The notes beneath the pieces were generated by a model. That model made no database searches and was not told the DNA's origin. It was given only the letters and a program-made list of their open reading frames with translations. From Limosilactobacillus caecicola (GTDB lineage: Bacteria; Bacillota; Bacilli; Lactobacillales; Lactobacillaceae): a stretch of DNA of 64,000 nucleotides. Shown in pieces: positions 26,429 to 35,800 of this stretch; the stretch's first letter is position 1, and the number at the start of each line of letters is the position of its first letter. Location: NCBI RefSeq assembly GCF_943192935.1, contig NZ_CALPCI010000001.1:487394-551393 (forward strand). The letters are read 5' to 3'. The translations under genes and the position numbers were made by a program.

Positions 26429-27538
26429 TTATTTGTCTTGTTGCGGTTCCCGTAAGGCTGCCCGATCACGAATTAACCGGTAAAAGGCGGAGAATAACGG
26501 TACCGTGAACATCATCCCAATGATGCCAGAAACACCGCCGCCGACCATGACGGCAACGAAGACCCAAACACTGGGGAGGTCGATGGTCTTGCCAACGACA
26601 ATCGGGTAGGTAATCCGGTTGTCGAGTTGTTGTAAAACGATGATGAAGATTAAGAAGATCAGGGCCTTGACTGGCGAAACAGCGAAAATAATGACCAAAC
26701 CAACCGACGCTCCTAAGATAGCGCCGATGATCGGGATCAGGGCCGTCACTGTTGTCACTGCCCCCATCATGTAGGCGTATGGCAGGCGCAGAATGGTCAT
26801 GCCAAGAAAACAACATAATCCTAAGATCACCGCATCCTTGCATTGACCGCTGATGTAACTGCTAAAGCTGTTATCAAAGACCCGGACGACGTACATAATC
26901 TGGTGCTTGGCTTTGGGGAGCAACAGGTCAATCAATTTTGTAAATTGCCGTTGCAGCATTTCCTTGAAAATCAGCAGGTAGACAGAAAAGAAGATGGCGA
27001 TGATCGAAGTGGTACCAAATGAGATCACCTTCGAAGCAGTACTCTTAACAATTTTGAAAGTGCCCCCGACACCAACTGAGGCCTGGTTAACCAACTTGGA
27101 CCAATTAATTTTATCTGGATCAATGTATTTGAAAGAGTGGTTGGAGATGTAATCAATGGTTCGCTGAATTAAGCGACTATGGTGAGCGAGAAGTAATTTG
27201 ACACAAGCAATGACTTCGGGAATGACTAACCAGAGGACCAAACTAATGATCACGATAATTGAAACGTAGGAGAGGGCAATACAAACGCCCCGTTTAAATT
27301 TTTGAGCGCCATGAGGTAGAACCTTGGTATACAGGAGTTCCCACTGGTTTAACAAGATGTTTATGACGTAGGCGAGGACGGCCCCGGCCAGTAACGGAAT
27401 TGTTGCATGACCAATATTTCCCGCAAATTTGGCAATGGTTGGCCAGTAGTGGATGGCCAGGTATAAGGCAAAGAGGGTGACAAAGATGGGTAGGTAGTGC
27501 TTTTCCAGGATTGATCTTTTCAAATTAGTCTCCTCCAA
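26429..27538 (-). CDS. AI-2E family transporter
   Basis: A 369-residue polytopic membrane protein of the AI-2E (TqsA/PerM/YueF) family, with about eight hydrophobic segments, an extended middle domain (about residues 110-200) and the conserved GALIP-like stretch, here ALIPIIGAILGASVGLVI. Family members export signals or exchange ions; the substrate is not predictable. It is divergent from a second member of the family that starts 120 bases away. The start ATG (complement 27536-27538) has GGAGGA upstream. Confidence 0.85.
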   Translation of the reverse strand: MEETNLKRSILEKHYLPIFVTLFALYLAIHYWPTIAKFAGNIGHATIPLLAGAVLAYVINILLNQWELLYTKVLPHGAQKFKRGVCIALSYVSIIVIISLVLWLVIPEVIACVKLLLAHHSRLIQRTIDYISNHSFKYIDPDKINWSKLVNQASVGVGGTFKIVKSTASKVISFGTTSIIAIFFSVYLLIFKEMLQRQFTKLIDLLLPKAKHQIMYVVRVFDNSFSSYISGQCKDAVILGLCCFLGMTILRLPYAYMMGAVTTVTALIPIIGAILGASVGLVIIFAVSPVKALIFLIFIIVLQQLDNRITYPIVVGKTIDLPSVWVFVAVMVGGGVSGIIGMMFTVPLFSAFYRLIRDRAALREPQQDK

Positions 27539-27658
27539 ATCGAATCAAATCTAATTCTATTCTACACGGAATTCGGGATTCCTGGTGAAGGGATTGCTTT
27601 TCACTTCAGGTGATGGTTTGTTAAAATTGAAGTAATTTGGAAAAAGGTCGTGAAAAAA

Positions 27659-28705
27659 ATGGAAAATGCTTGGGCGAAATTTACCGGAAATGTGCACCTG
27701 CACCGGACGGTAGTCTTGGTGATTTTGGTTGCCATCCTGTACTTAGCACGCGGGATGATGAACACAATTCTGTTAACATTTATTTTTACGTATCTGATCG
27801 TGCATTGGGTGCATTTAATCCAGCGGTGGTTGCCTAAACTACCGACCGCGTTAATTGTGGTCGTGACCTACCTGCTACTAATTTGGGGGATTTATTACGT
27901 CGTCACTGACTATATGCCAATGCTGATTAACGAAATTGTGAAGATGGTGAATTCGCTAATTAAATTTTACCAAAGCGATGATATGAAGTGGTTGATGAAG
28001 TACGTCAACCGTTACGTCTCAATATCCACGATTATTGGGCAAGCTAAGCATGGGATGACCTTCGCAGTGAACACGTTGACGCGGATTGGAACACTCACCA
28101 TTGCCTTCGTGATGTCATTAATTCTCAGCTTCTTTTATACGGTTGAACTCAAGCAAATGAACGAATTTTCCCACCAGTTTTTGGATACCAAGTACCTTAA
28201 CTGGTTTTTCGGGGATATTTACTACTTCGGTAAAACCTTCGTCAATACCTTTGGCGTAGTACTGGAGGCTCAATTCTTCATTGCCATTTGTAATACTGCA
28301 CTGACGATGATCTGCCTGTCGTTTATGAAAATGCCGCAGATTTTTGCGTTGGGGCTGATGGTCTTTATTTTGAGTCTGATTCCGGTCGCTGGGGTGATTA
28401 TTTCGCTGATTCCGTTAAGCTTGGTGGGGTACCAGGTTGGTGGTTTACGTGACGTAATCTACATTTTGATTATGATCATGGTCATCCACGCCCTCGAAGC
28501 CTACGTTTTAAACCCGAAATTTATGTCCAGCCGGACGGAATTACCAATTTTTTACACTTTTGTCGTCCTGCTAGTTGCCGAACATTTGTGGGGAACCTGG
28601 GGCTTGATTGTTGGGGTGCCAATTTTTACCTTCTTGCTGGATATCTTTGGTGTCAAACCAGTCCAAAAGAAACACCAGTTGCGACCAACAAAAGTAGAAG
28701 AATAG
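27659..28705 (+). CDS. AI-2E family transporter
   Basis: A second AI-2E family permease, 348 residues from ATG 27659. GTG 27650 in the same frame is only two bases behind AAAAAGG. It has a similar helix pattern, with SLIPVAGVIISLIPLSLVGYQ corresponding to the conserved C-terminal segment. It is clearly diverged from the minus-strand neighbour in wording, so the pair is an old duplication or two separate members rather than a recent copy. Confidence 0.83.
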   Translation: MENAWAKFTGNVHLHRTVVLVILVAILYLARGMMNTILLTFIFTYLIVHWVHLIQRWLPKLPTALIVVVTYLLLIWGIYYVVTDYMPMLINEIVKMVNSLIKFYQSDDMKWLMKYVNRYVSISTIIGQAKHGMTFAVNTLTRIGTLTIAFVMSLILSFFYTVELKQMNEFSHQFLDTKYLNWFFGDIYYFGKTFVNTFGVVLEAQFFIAICNTALTMICLSFMKMPQIFALGLMVFILSLIPVAGVIISLIPLSLVGYQVGGLRDVIYILIMIMVIHALEAYVLNPKFMSSRTELPIFYTFVVLLVAEHLWGTWGLIVGVPIFTFLLDIFGVKPVQKKHQLRPTKVEE

Positions 28706-28707
28706 TG

Positions 28708-28736
28708 TTTACATTTCCGGGTAAATCGATTATTCT
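28708..28736 (+). promoter_or_regulatory. fhs promoter
   Basis: TTTACA (28708-28713), a 17-base spacer and TATTCT (28731-28736). A PurBox-like GTTCG core lies downstream at 28776-28788. The spacer contains a degenerate Noc-like sequence (12 of 14) that I do not count as a site. Confidence 0.6.
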
Positions 28737-28822
28737 ATGAATGTAATCACAAACTATTTGTATTTTATTTTTATAAAAGTTCGCCTTTAGTTCTTGAGAT
28801 CTCAAAAGGAGGAAACCATTAA

Positions 28823-30484
28823 ATGAAAACCGACATTGAAATTGCTGACCAAGCCGAAATGGAACCCATTACTGAAATTGCTGCCAAGATTGGGCTCAGC
28901 GACGACGATATTGAGCAATATGGAAAGTACAAGGCCAAAATCAACCTCCCATTAAAGAAGGATGCGACTAAAAAACACAAGTTGGTCCTGGTCACTTCCA
29001 TTAACCCGACTCCGGCTGGTGAAGGGAAATCCACCGTCTTAGTTGGCTTGGGTGATGCCATGAATAGACTGGATCACCAAACGATCATTGCCATGCGTGA
29101 ACCATCAATGGGGCCGGTTTTCGGGATCAAAGGTGGTGCCACTGGTGGTGGCTTTAGCCAAGTGGTCCCAATGGAAGATATCAACTTACACTTTACTGGC
29201 GACCTGCATGCGTTAACGAGTGCTAACAATACGTTGGCGGCTCTCGTTGACAACTACATTATGCGGGATAACGAATTGAATTTAGACCCCCGGCGAATTA
29301 TTTGGAAACGGGTTGAAGACGTCAACGATCGGGCCCTTCGTCACGTGGTGACCGGTTTAGGTGGGGTCATGCAGGGGATCCCGCGGGAAACTGGCTTTGA
29401 CATTACCGCGGCTTCTGAATTAATGGCTATTTTGTGCCTCTCAACGGACCTGATGGACTTAAAGCGACGGGTCGGTCGAATCGTTGTTGGTTATACAAAA
29501 GACAAGGTGCCAGTGACAGTCAGTGAACTGGGCTTTGAAGATGCCATTACCATTTTGCTGAAGGATGCTATTAAGCCGAACCTGGTCCAAACGCTTGACC
29601 ATACCCCAACCATTATCCACGGGGGACCATTTGCCAATATTGCTCACGGTTGTAACTCCGTTTTGGCGACCCAAGCGGCGATGAATTTAGCGGACTACAC
29701 CGTGACGGAGTCTGGCTTTGGTGCAGATTTAGGTGCGGAAAAGTTCTTGGACATTAAGCGCCGGGTTCTTGGTAAAACGCCAGATGCAATGGTGATTGTG
29801 GCGACGGTCCGTGCCCTTGAATACAATGGTGGCGCGACCCTTGATTCACTCAAGAATGAAAACTTACCAGAACTTAAAAAGGGGTTGGCCAACCTCAACC
29901 GGCACATCAAGAATATGCAACGCTTTGGTATTCCTTTGGTCGTGGCCATCAACCATTTTGTGACTGACACCCCTGCTGAAATCCAAATGATTGAAGATAA
30001 TTGTAAAGACTTAGGGGTCAACGTGGTTGTCACTGACGCGTGGGCTAAAGGTGGCGAAGGTGCCATCGACCTCGCCAAGGAAGTTGTGAAATTGACAGAA
30101 GAACCAAGTGAATTTCATGAACTCTACAGTCTGGACCAAACTCCGGAAGAAAAGATTCGGACGATTGCGACGCAGATCTATGGGGCCAAGGACGTTTCCT
30201 TTAGTAATAAGGCTAAGAAGCAATTGAAGCAATTTGCGGACTTGGGTTGGAATAATTTACCAGTCTGCATTGCCAAAACCCAGTATTCATTTACGGATGA
30301 CCAAAAGCAATTAGGTGCGCCAGAGGGCTTCACCTTCCATATTCGGGAACTCGTTCCAAAACTGGGGGCGGGCTTCATTGTGGCCCTCGCTGGGAACATG
30401 ATGACGATGCCTGGACTGGCGAAGACGCCGGCGGCAGTTAACATGACGATTGACGAAAATGGGACCATCACTGGTTTGTTCTAG
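28823..30484 (+). CDS. fhs: formate--tetrahydrofolate ligase
   Basis: Makes 10-formyl-THF from formate, THF and ATP, feeding the two formylation steps of purine synthesis (PurN and PurH, both encoded further right). The P-loop-like TPAGEGKST is at residues 62-70, and the family phrase [19 protein letters not shown] lies near residues 93-111. Length 553 aa is typical. The ATG follows AAAGGAGG. A guanine deaminase gene begins 12 bases after its stop, so the two are probably cotranscribed. Confidence 0.95.
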   Translation: MKTDIEIADQAEMEPITEIAAKIGLSDDDIEQYGKYKAKINLPLKKDATKKHKLVLVTSINPTPAGEGKSTVLVGLGDAMNRLDHQTIIAMREPSMGPVFGIKGGATGGGFSQVVPMEDINLHFTGDLHALTSANNTLAALVDNYIMRDNELNLDPRRIIWKRVEDVNDRALRHVVTGLGGVMQGIPRETGFDITAASELMAILCLSTDLMDLKRRVGRIVVGYTKDKVPVTVSELGFEDAITILLKDAIKPNLVQTLDHTPTIIHGGPFANIAHGCNSVLATQAAMNLADYTVTESGFGADLGAEKFLDIKRRVLGKTPDAMVIVATVRALEYNGGATLDSLKNENLPELKKGLANLNRHIKNMQRFGIPLVVAINHFVTDTPAEIQMIEDNCKDLGVNVVVTDAWAKGGEGAIDLAKEVVKLTEEPSEFHELYSLDQTPEEKIRTIATQIYGAKDVSFSNKAKKQLKQFADLGWNNLPVCIAKTQYSFTDDQKQLGAPEGFTFHIRELVPKLGAGFIVALAGNMMTMPGLAKTPAAVNMTIDENGTITGLF

Positions 30485-30495
30485 GAGCATGATCA

Positions 30496-31815
30496 ATGAC
30501 GACACGAGTAATTCAAGGTGACTTCTATACGGCTACGGGCCCAACCACCGTTGAGCTTCATCCACAAGCATTAATCTGCATTGACGACCAGGGCATGATT
30601 GAGCGGATTGTTGAGCAGTCGGCGACTGATTATGCGCAGGTTGTCCAGCACGCCCAGCAAGCAGATCGCCTTTTGAAGGCGGCTGATGGCCAAGTGATTC
30701 TACCGGGGTTTGTAGACCTGCACGTCCATGCCCCGCAGTGGCCGAATGCCGGTTTGGCATTGGATTTACCGTTAGAAGATTGGCTCCAGCACTACACTTT
30801 TCCCCTGGAGGCGAAGTATTGTGACCCTGCTTTTGCCAGCCAGGTTTACCCAACACTCGTCAAGGAATTACTGAATAATGGGACGACTACCGTCTTGTTT
30901 TTCGGCACGATTCATAATCAGGATAACCTCATTCTTGCCCAGGAGTGTCTGAAACAGGGGTTGCGGAGCTTGATTGGTCGGGTGGCAATGGATAATCCAG
31001 ACCAAACTCCGGAATATTACCGGGACCATTCGAGCCAAGCAGCATTGGCGGACACCGAGGCCTTTATTCGAGAATTAACGGACTTGGGGCGGGGTGAGCC
31101 GTTGGCACCAACACCGGTAATTACACCGCGGTTTGTGCCATCTTGTACGGATGAAACACTCGCTGGCCTCGGTCAATTGGCGCGCCATTACGATTTGCCA
31201 ATCCAGTCCCACCTGAGTGAAAGCAAATGGGAGCACCAGTATGCGATTGAACGTTTTGGAAAACATGATGCGGAAGTTTTGGACCAATTTGGCCTGTTAA
31301 CTGACAAGGCGGTGATGGCACATGCCACGCAGTTAACGGCGGCAGACCAGCAATTAGTCCGTGATCGATCGACGGCGTTAGCCCATTGCCCAATTTCCAA
31401 TGTCTATTTTGGCTCGGGAATCATGCCGGTCAAAACGCTCTTGCATGACCAGATTAAAGTTGGCCTTGGTACGGATATTTCTGGCGGTTATTCGCCAAGT
31501 CTATACGATAATCTACGGCAGGCAGTAATGTCATCACAGATTCGTCAGGACGGTGTTGGCCCCGAAAGTGCTGGGGTGGATGATTCACGAATCAGTATGA
31601 AGACCGCCTTTTATCTCGCCACGGTCGGTGGTGGGCGGAGTCTTCATCTGCCAATCGGCGAAATCAAGCCGGGCTTTCAAGCCGACTTGCAGATTGTTCA
31701 AGAACGCTTTGTTGAACCAACTGATGATTCCAGTAACCGTTTGGAGCGTCTGCTGTACCAAACCCATCGCGCTGACGTTAAACGAGTGATTGTGAATGGT
31801 GTAATTGTGAAATGA
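30496..31815 (+). CDS. guaD: guanine deaminase
   Basis: Zinc amidohydrolase converting guanine to xanthine in purine salvage or catabolism. The metal ligand motif VDLHVHAPQ lies near residues 72-80, the substrate stretch LPLEDWLQHYTFPLE near 91-105, QSHLSES near 236-242, and the late aspartate motif GLGTDISGGYSPS near 321-333. Length 439 aa matches the family. The start ATG 30496 follows GGAG; it is likely in one transcript with fhs. Confidence 0.92.
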   Translation: MTTRVIQGDFYTATGPTTVELHPQALICIDDQGMIERIVEQSATDYAQVVQHAQQADRLLKAADGQVILPGFVDLHVHAPQWPNAGLALDLPLEDWLQHYTFPLEAKYCDPAFASQVYPTLVKELLNNGTTTVLFFGTIHNQDNLILAQECLKQGLRSLIGRVAMDNPDQTPEYYRDHSSQAALADTEAFIRELTDLGRGEPLAPTPVITPRFVPSCTDETLAGLGQLARHYDLPIQSHLSESKWEHQYAIERFGKHDAEVLDQFGLLTDKAVMAHATQLTAADQQLVRDRSTALAHCPISNVYFGSGIMPVKTLLHDQIKVGLGTDISGGYSPSLYDNLRQAVMSSQIRQDGVGPESAGVDDSRISMKTAFYLATVGGGRSLHLPIGEIKPGFQADLQIVQERFVEPTDDSSNRLERLLYQTHRADVKRVIVNGVIVK

Positions 31816-31903
31816 CAAAAAAGCTGGCCTTATTCAAATTTTAAATTTACTAATAATGTGTGAAACTAACTAAAAATCTATTTCGGGATGAAGGGAGAAA
31901 TTT

Positions 31904-31917
31904 TATGGGGCGAATTG
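31904..31917 (+). pseudogene. possible gene start cut by the IS30 remnant
   Basis: AAGGGAG followed by ATG at about 31904 looks like a normal translation start, but after a few codons the sequence becomes the end of the IS30 element. The original gene may continue as the surface-protein fragment on the far side of the element. This is an inference from position only. Confidence 0.3.
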
Positions 31918-32397
31918 TCAAACTAAGTGCAACGGTTTATCATAAAATTCTTCGAATGGCGTAGAATAATTTAGTATCTTTTTAGGGCGTTGATTTAACT
32001 GTCTCTGACAGTAAGTCGCGTCCTTTTCTGTGTAATCGTCAATGTCTTTTCGTTTGGGAAAATATTCTCGAATCAGTCCGTTAGTATTCTCATTTGTTCC
32101 CCGTTGCTCAGCTGAGTATGGATCTGGCCAATAAATATCAACACCTAAGCGTTCTTGGATTTGCTCTAAACTTAAAAATTCGCGTCCATGATCAGGAGTT
32201 AGTGATTGAATAAATTTCTTCGGAATTGCATCAAATAGCTCTATTAAACCGTTATTGACGTCATGTGCTTCTTTATGCGTTATCTTTTTCATCAATGTGA
32301 AGCGAGCGCAACGATCGACAGCGGTTAGTAAAACTGAATGTCCAGTTTTGCCCATTACAGTATCTATTTCCCAATCACCAATTCGTCCCCGATTGTT
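31911..32397 (-). mobile_element. IS30-family transposase remnant
   Basis: The minus strand encodes the C-terminal half (about 160 residues) of an IS30-family DDE transposase. The frame enters at GRIGDWEIDTVMGK (complement of about 32353-32394) and runs through SLTPDHGREF (second catalytic Asp region) and NENTNGLIREYFPK (the glutamate motif) to its natural stop at 31918. The N-terminal DNA-binding half and the left end are missing. Sequence beyond about 32397 switches abruptly to plus-strand surface-protein code. The right end probably lies in the GTCAAACTAAGTGCAAC stretch at about 31917-31933 or just before it. It cannot transpose on its own. Confidence 0.85.
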
Positions 32398-32665
32398 AAT
32401 GAAGATGAGTTCTACTATCCAGAAGGTTTGTACACAGCTAAACCCAAGGATTTTTGTGGTTGGCCGGTAGTGGGGATGCGAAACTCGAAGGGGGTAACTT
32501 CACCCCAATTAATATGACTAAAGAAAACGGGAAAGTTTATGGTGAATACTTACCATTCGTTCAAGACATTACCTATGCGTATGTTTAACAAGCTATCGAT
32601 CATACCAACACGAAGGCAATTCACCGGGTTGTTAACTTCGTCACTGAAAACGGCTCTACAATATT
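32398..32665 (+). pseudogene. fragment of a mucus-binding-type surface protein
   Basis: Plus-strand reading yields protein-like blocks in two frames. Block one is DEFYYPEGLYTAKPKD. After a frame change comes FTPINMTKENGKVYGEYLPF-VQDITYAYV, ended by TAA at 32586-32588. Reading on in that frame gives AIHRVVNFVTENGST. The V-x-R-x-V-N-F-V and D-I-T-Y-x-Y-V wordings are typical of MucBP/Mub repeats. It is bordered by the IS30 remnant on the left and the ISL3 remnant on the right, and has both a frameshift and a stop. A second piece of a similar protein lies at 38110-38343. Confidence 0.6.
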
Positions 32666-32852
32666 CAGGACTGATAGGTTAAAAACCTGTCGGTTCTGCT
32701 TATGGGTTCCGTAATTTTGCCCATTTTCGAATAAGGATGTTACTATCAATGCGCCACTCAAATTTGTTAACAAAACGAAAAGCCAGCTCAAGCAGCTAAG
32801 CTGCTTAAACTGGCTAAAAATTAGCTATCAGTCCTGATTGACAAAGAGTCTC
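32666..32852 (+). mobile_element. ISL3-family remnant (transposase C-terminus and right end)
   Basis: From about 32686 to TAA 32797-32799 the plus strand encodes AYGFRNFAHFRIRMLLS and a lysine-serine tail, the typical C-terminus of ISL3-family transposases; the rest of the gene is gone. The outer end near 32837-32851 reads, on the minus strand, as CTCTTTGTCAAT, the usual ISL3 tip. A 12-base perfect inverted repeat, CAGGACTGATAG (32666-32677) and its mirror (32825-32836), brackets the fragment. The element ends eight bases from the stop codon of the large adhesin gene. Confidence 0.7.
32781..32818 (-). terminator. terminator downstream of the adhesin gene
   Basis: AGCCAG...AAGCAGC and GCTGCTT...CTGGCT form a long imperfect hairpin with As/Ts on both flanks. 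It lies inside the ISL3 remnant and could end transcripts of the minus-strand adhesin. Confidence 0.55.
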
Positions 32853-32858
32853 AAACGA

Positions 32859-35800
32859 TTAGTGTTTGTGCCGCTTCTTAAGCAATCCCATCATTGCTAA
32901 CAAACTAACAATCCCGAGGCCGAATAAACTCGTGCTTGCTTGCGAATCACCAGTCTGTGGTAACGTTTCTGCAGTTCCTGCTTGTGAGTTTCGCTGGTTA
33001 TCGCTTGAATTTACAGAAGCTATTGCAGTTGATTGACCAGGCTGAGCAGGAGTAATCGGCTGAGTAGTCGGTTGACTCGTTGGCTGTTCAGTCGGTTGGG
33101 CATCCCTATTATACGTTACCGTATCGGTAATGTCTTGATCCCCAAGGTTTACTGGTTGACTATCAATTTTAGCCTTATCAGCGGTATAACCGTCAAGAAC
33201 CGGTGAGATTACTTCAGCAAACGTTTGTGAATCAACTGGTGCCCAGGTAATCTGCTTAGTTACTAAATCTTGAATGCCATTTTGTGTAAACTCAGCTGAC
33301 TGAACAACTGGATCACTAGCTTTAGCACCATCACTAAATACGTAATAGATGGTTCGAGTGACAGTATCTTGGCGATTTACTTTTTTCGTACCATGAATAA
33401 AGTGAACCTCAAAAATATTCTTGGAGTTATCGTTAGAATATTTGTTGCCATTAAAATTATTCGAAACCAGAACATAACCTTGAGCAGTTAAATCCTTAAT
33501 CTGAGCATCCACGTCCTTAGTAAACGCAATTGGTTGTCCGAACTCACCTTTACTGGTATCAGTTTTGATTACACTTCCTGTAGTGTCGTCAATATAACTA
33601 ATTTGGGCATTTTGCTCATTCGCCTTGTAAGTTACGGTAACGTCATCACCATTAGCACTTTGTGTAGCAGTGGCTGCAGCAACAGTTATTTGGTCAGGTG
33701 TATAACCTGAAATAACCGGTGAATCAACTGCACCATACTCGTCGGTATTCGCATTTGTTGTTGTCTTGCCATCAACGGTAGTGGTAGACGATGTCGATTT
33801 CCAATCATCATTCAACGTGACTTTCCCGGTAACTAAGTTCATGGAACCGGTCCGATTGAAGGTTACTGTTTCTGTAGCCGCTGGCAATGCCGTGGTGCCA
33901 TCTGCATATTGATATTTAATATGACGAACGGAAGCGCTGGTGTAGTCATTTAACCGGTATTCATTGTCACTTGGCCAGATATAATCGCTACCATCACTCA
34001 CTGGCATGTTTGGTGTGACGATAGTGTTGACATCCACTGGTACGACATGTTCAACATAGTAAACGTTGACGATTTGGTTGTTATCAGTAGCCTTAACAGT
34101 TTCTTCAGCGACGATTGGCATTGACTTACCATCTTCATCCATTGCTGGTTCATACCCATTCTTTTGCAAGTCTGGGTTGGTCACAGCAGCAAGATGATTA
34201 TCACTAGATTTCCAAGCGGTATCACCATTATCAACTGTCACATCAACATTCTCCCCTTGACCGGTAGTACTGTAACCAAGCAAATCACCAGTAATTTTGT
34301 CGTAAACCGCGATCCGTGAGAAGCTGGCAGTTTGAATTTGGCTTGGAGCGAGGCGCTCTGGCATTGTTTCACCAGTGGTCTTATCAATATAGTTAATCGT
34401 CCGCGTGACGTTTTTATTTTCTTCTTTAAGTTCAGTGCCATGCTTTAACTTGACGATAAGTGTTTGGTTTGTAGTTCCATAAGAAGTTGGTACATCATCC
34501 TTTGAATCTAAAACATAGCCCTTATCAAGGTATTGTTGAATAATCGATTCATATGTCTTTTGAATTGCTGAATCAACACTAGTATTAGCATCGCCTTGCG
34601 ATAACAGCTTGGTTTCTAGCGTCTCACCAGTTGTCGCATCAATGATTTGGTAGTTAATAGCGGCCTGCCGCACTAAGTTATATTGAACCACGTCACCATC
34701 AAAGTAGTATTTAACTACCTCGCCAAAAGCCGCTGTTCCATTCGGTGCATCGGTTTGCCAAGATTTGGTCTCACTATTAATAATTGTTGGTGTCTCATTA
34801 AGTACGTAAACAGAATTGGTCTCCTTGTTCAATTGATTAATCAGGTTCTGAATGGCCGTCTTATCAGTATCGGTTAATGTAAAGTCACTAGCCTTCATTG
34901 TTGACTCATTATCCGTGTACGTATGGCTTAAGTCCGTGAGATCCAAGTACTGAACTTTACCGCTGTCATCAGTATAAGCAACCCGCGCAGTTACGGTCGA
35001 CGTCCCCGTTACCGTAATTGTTGCGTTATCGGCGACCTTACTAAAAGTTGGTTTCAACTCGTCTGCAAAGAGGTAAGTGGTAATCCCAGCGATTTTACCC
35101 GCATCTTCGGCAACTGTCGAATCTTGCCCGTTAAGGGTACAGATAGCCGGAAGAGAACTTAGAGTTGCATACTTGATGGCAATAGTTTTCACTTTAGACC
35201 AGTCAGTAACCTGATCGGCAGTGACAAAATTGTTAAGGTCAGGTTGGTAGCCAACCGTGGTACTAGTACATGAAAAATCACTAGTGGAGTATAGGATAGT
35301 AGCGTTACTTGATGTTTTCACAGGACCAGTCAAAGTAAAATTAATATTACCAGTAGATGAATCGGCAAGATTAATAATGGCAGTAGGGTTAGTAAGAGTG
35401 GTCGAGCCGTTATTAATCCGCAAACTAATTTGCATTTCAGCCGAACCTTTATCGTCAGAGGTCCCTTTCGTTACAATGGTAGCATTTTGATTACCTTTAG
35501 CTGCCGAATCGATACCGACTTCTTTGGCAATGGCAATCGTCCAATTACCGCCTCCAACGAGGTAAACATTATCTGTTTGTCCCTCAGTAAAGGCACTATC
35601 ATAGTTAGTCGCCTCAGTGGCAAGTTGATTACTCATTTTCGTCGTCGGACTATAAACGAAAATTTGCCATTGATAAGTACCGGTTTGAGCTAAAGTGGAG
35701 TTATTAAGCCAAGCTTGAGTATTACTCCCCCCCTTAGTACTAAAGTAGTACCCAGTACCAGTATAATCGATTTTAACGACTTCACGATCACCAACACTAA

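Noticed and set aside
28713..28726. Second Noc-binding site in the fhs promoter
   Set aside because: Only 12 of 14 bases match and the palindrome is broken at its centre; not distinguishable from chance.
30533..31393. Several minus-strand frames opposite guanine deaminase
   Set aside because: They are shadows of guaD with low-complexity wording, no ribosome sites and no family resemblance.
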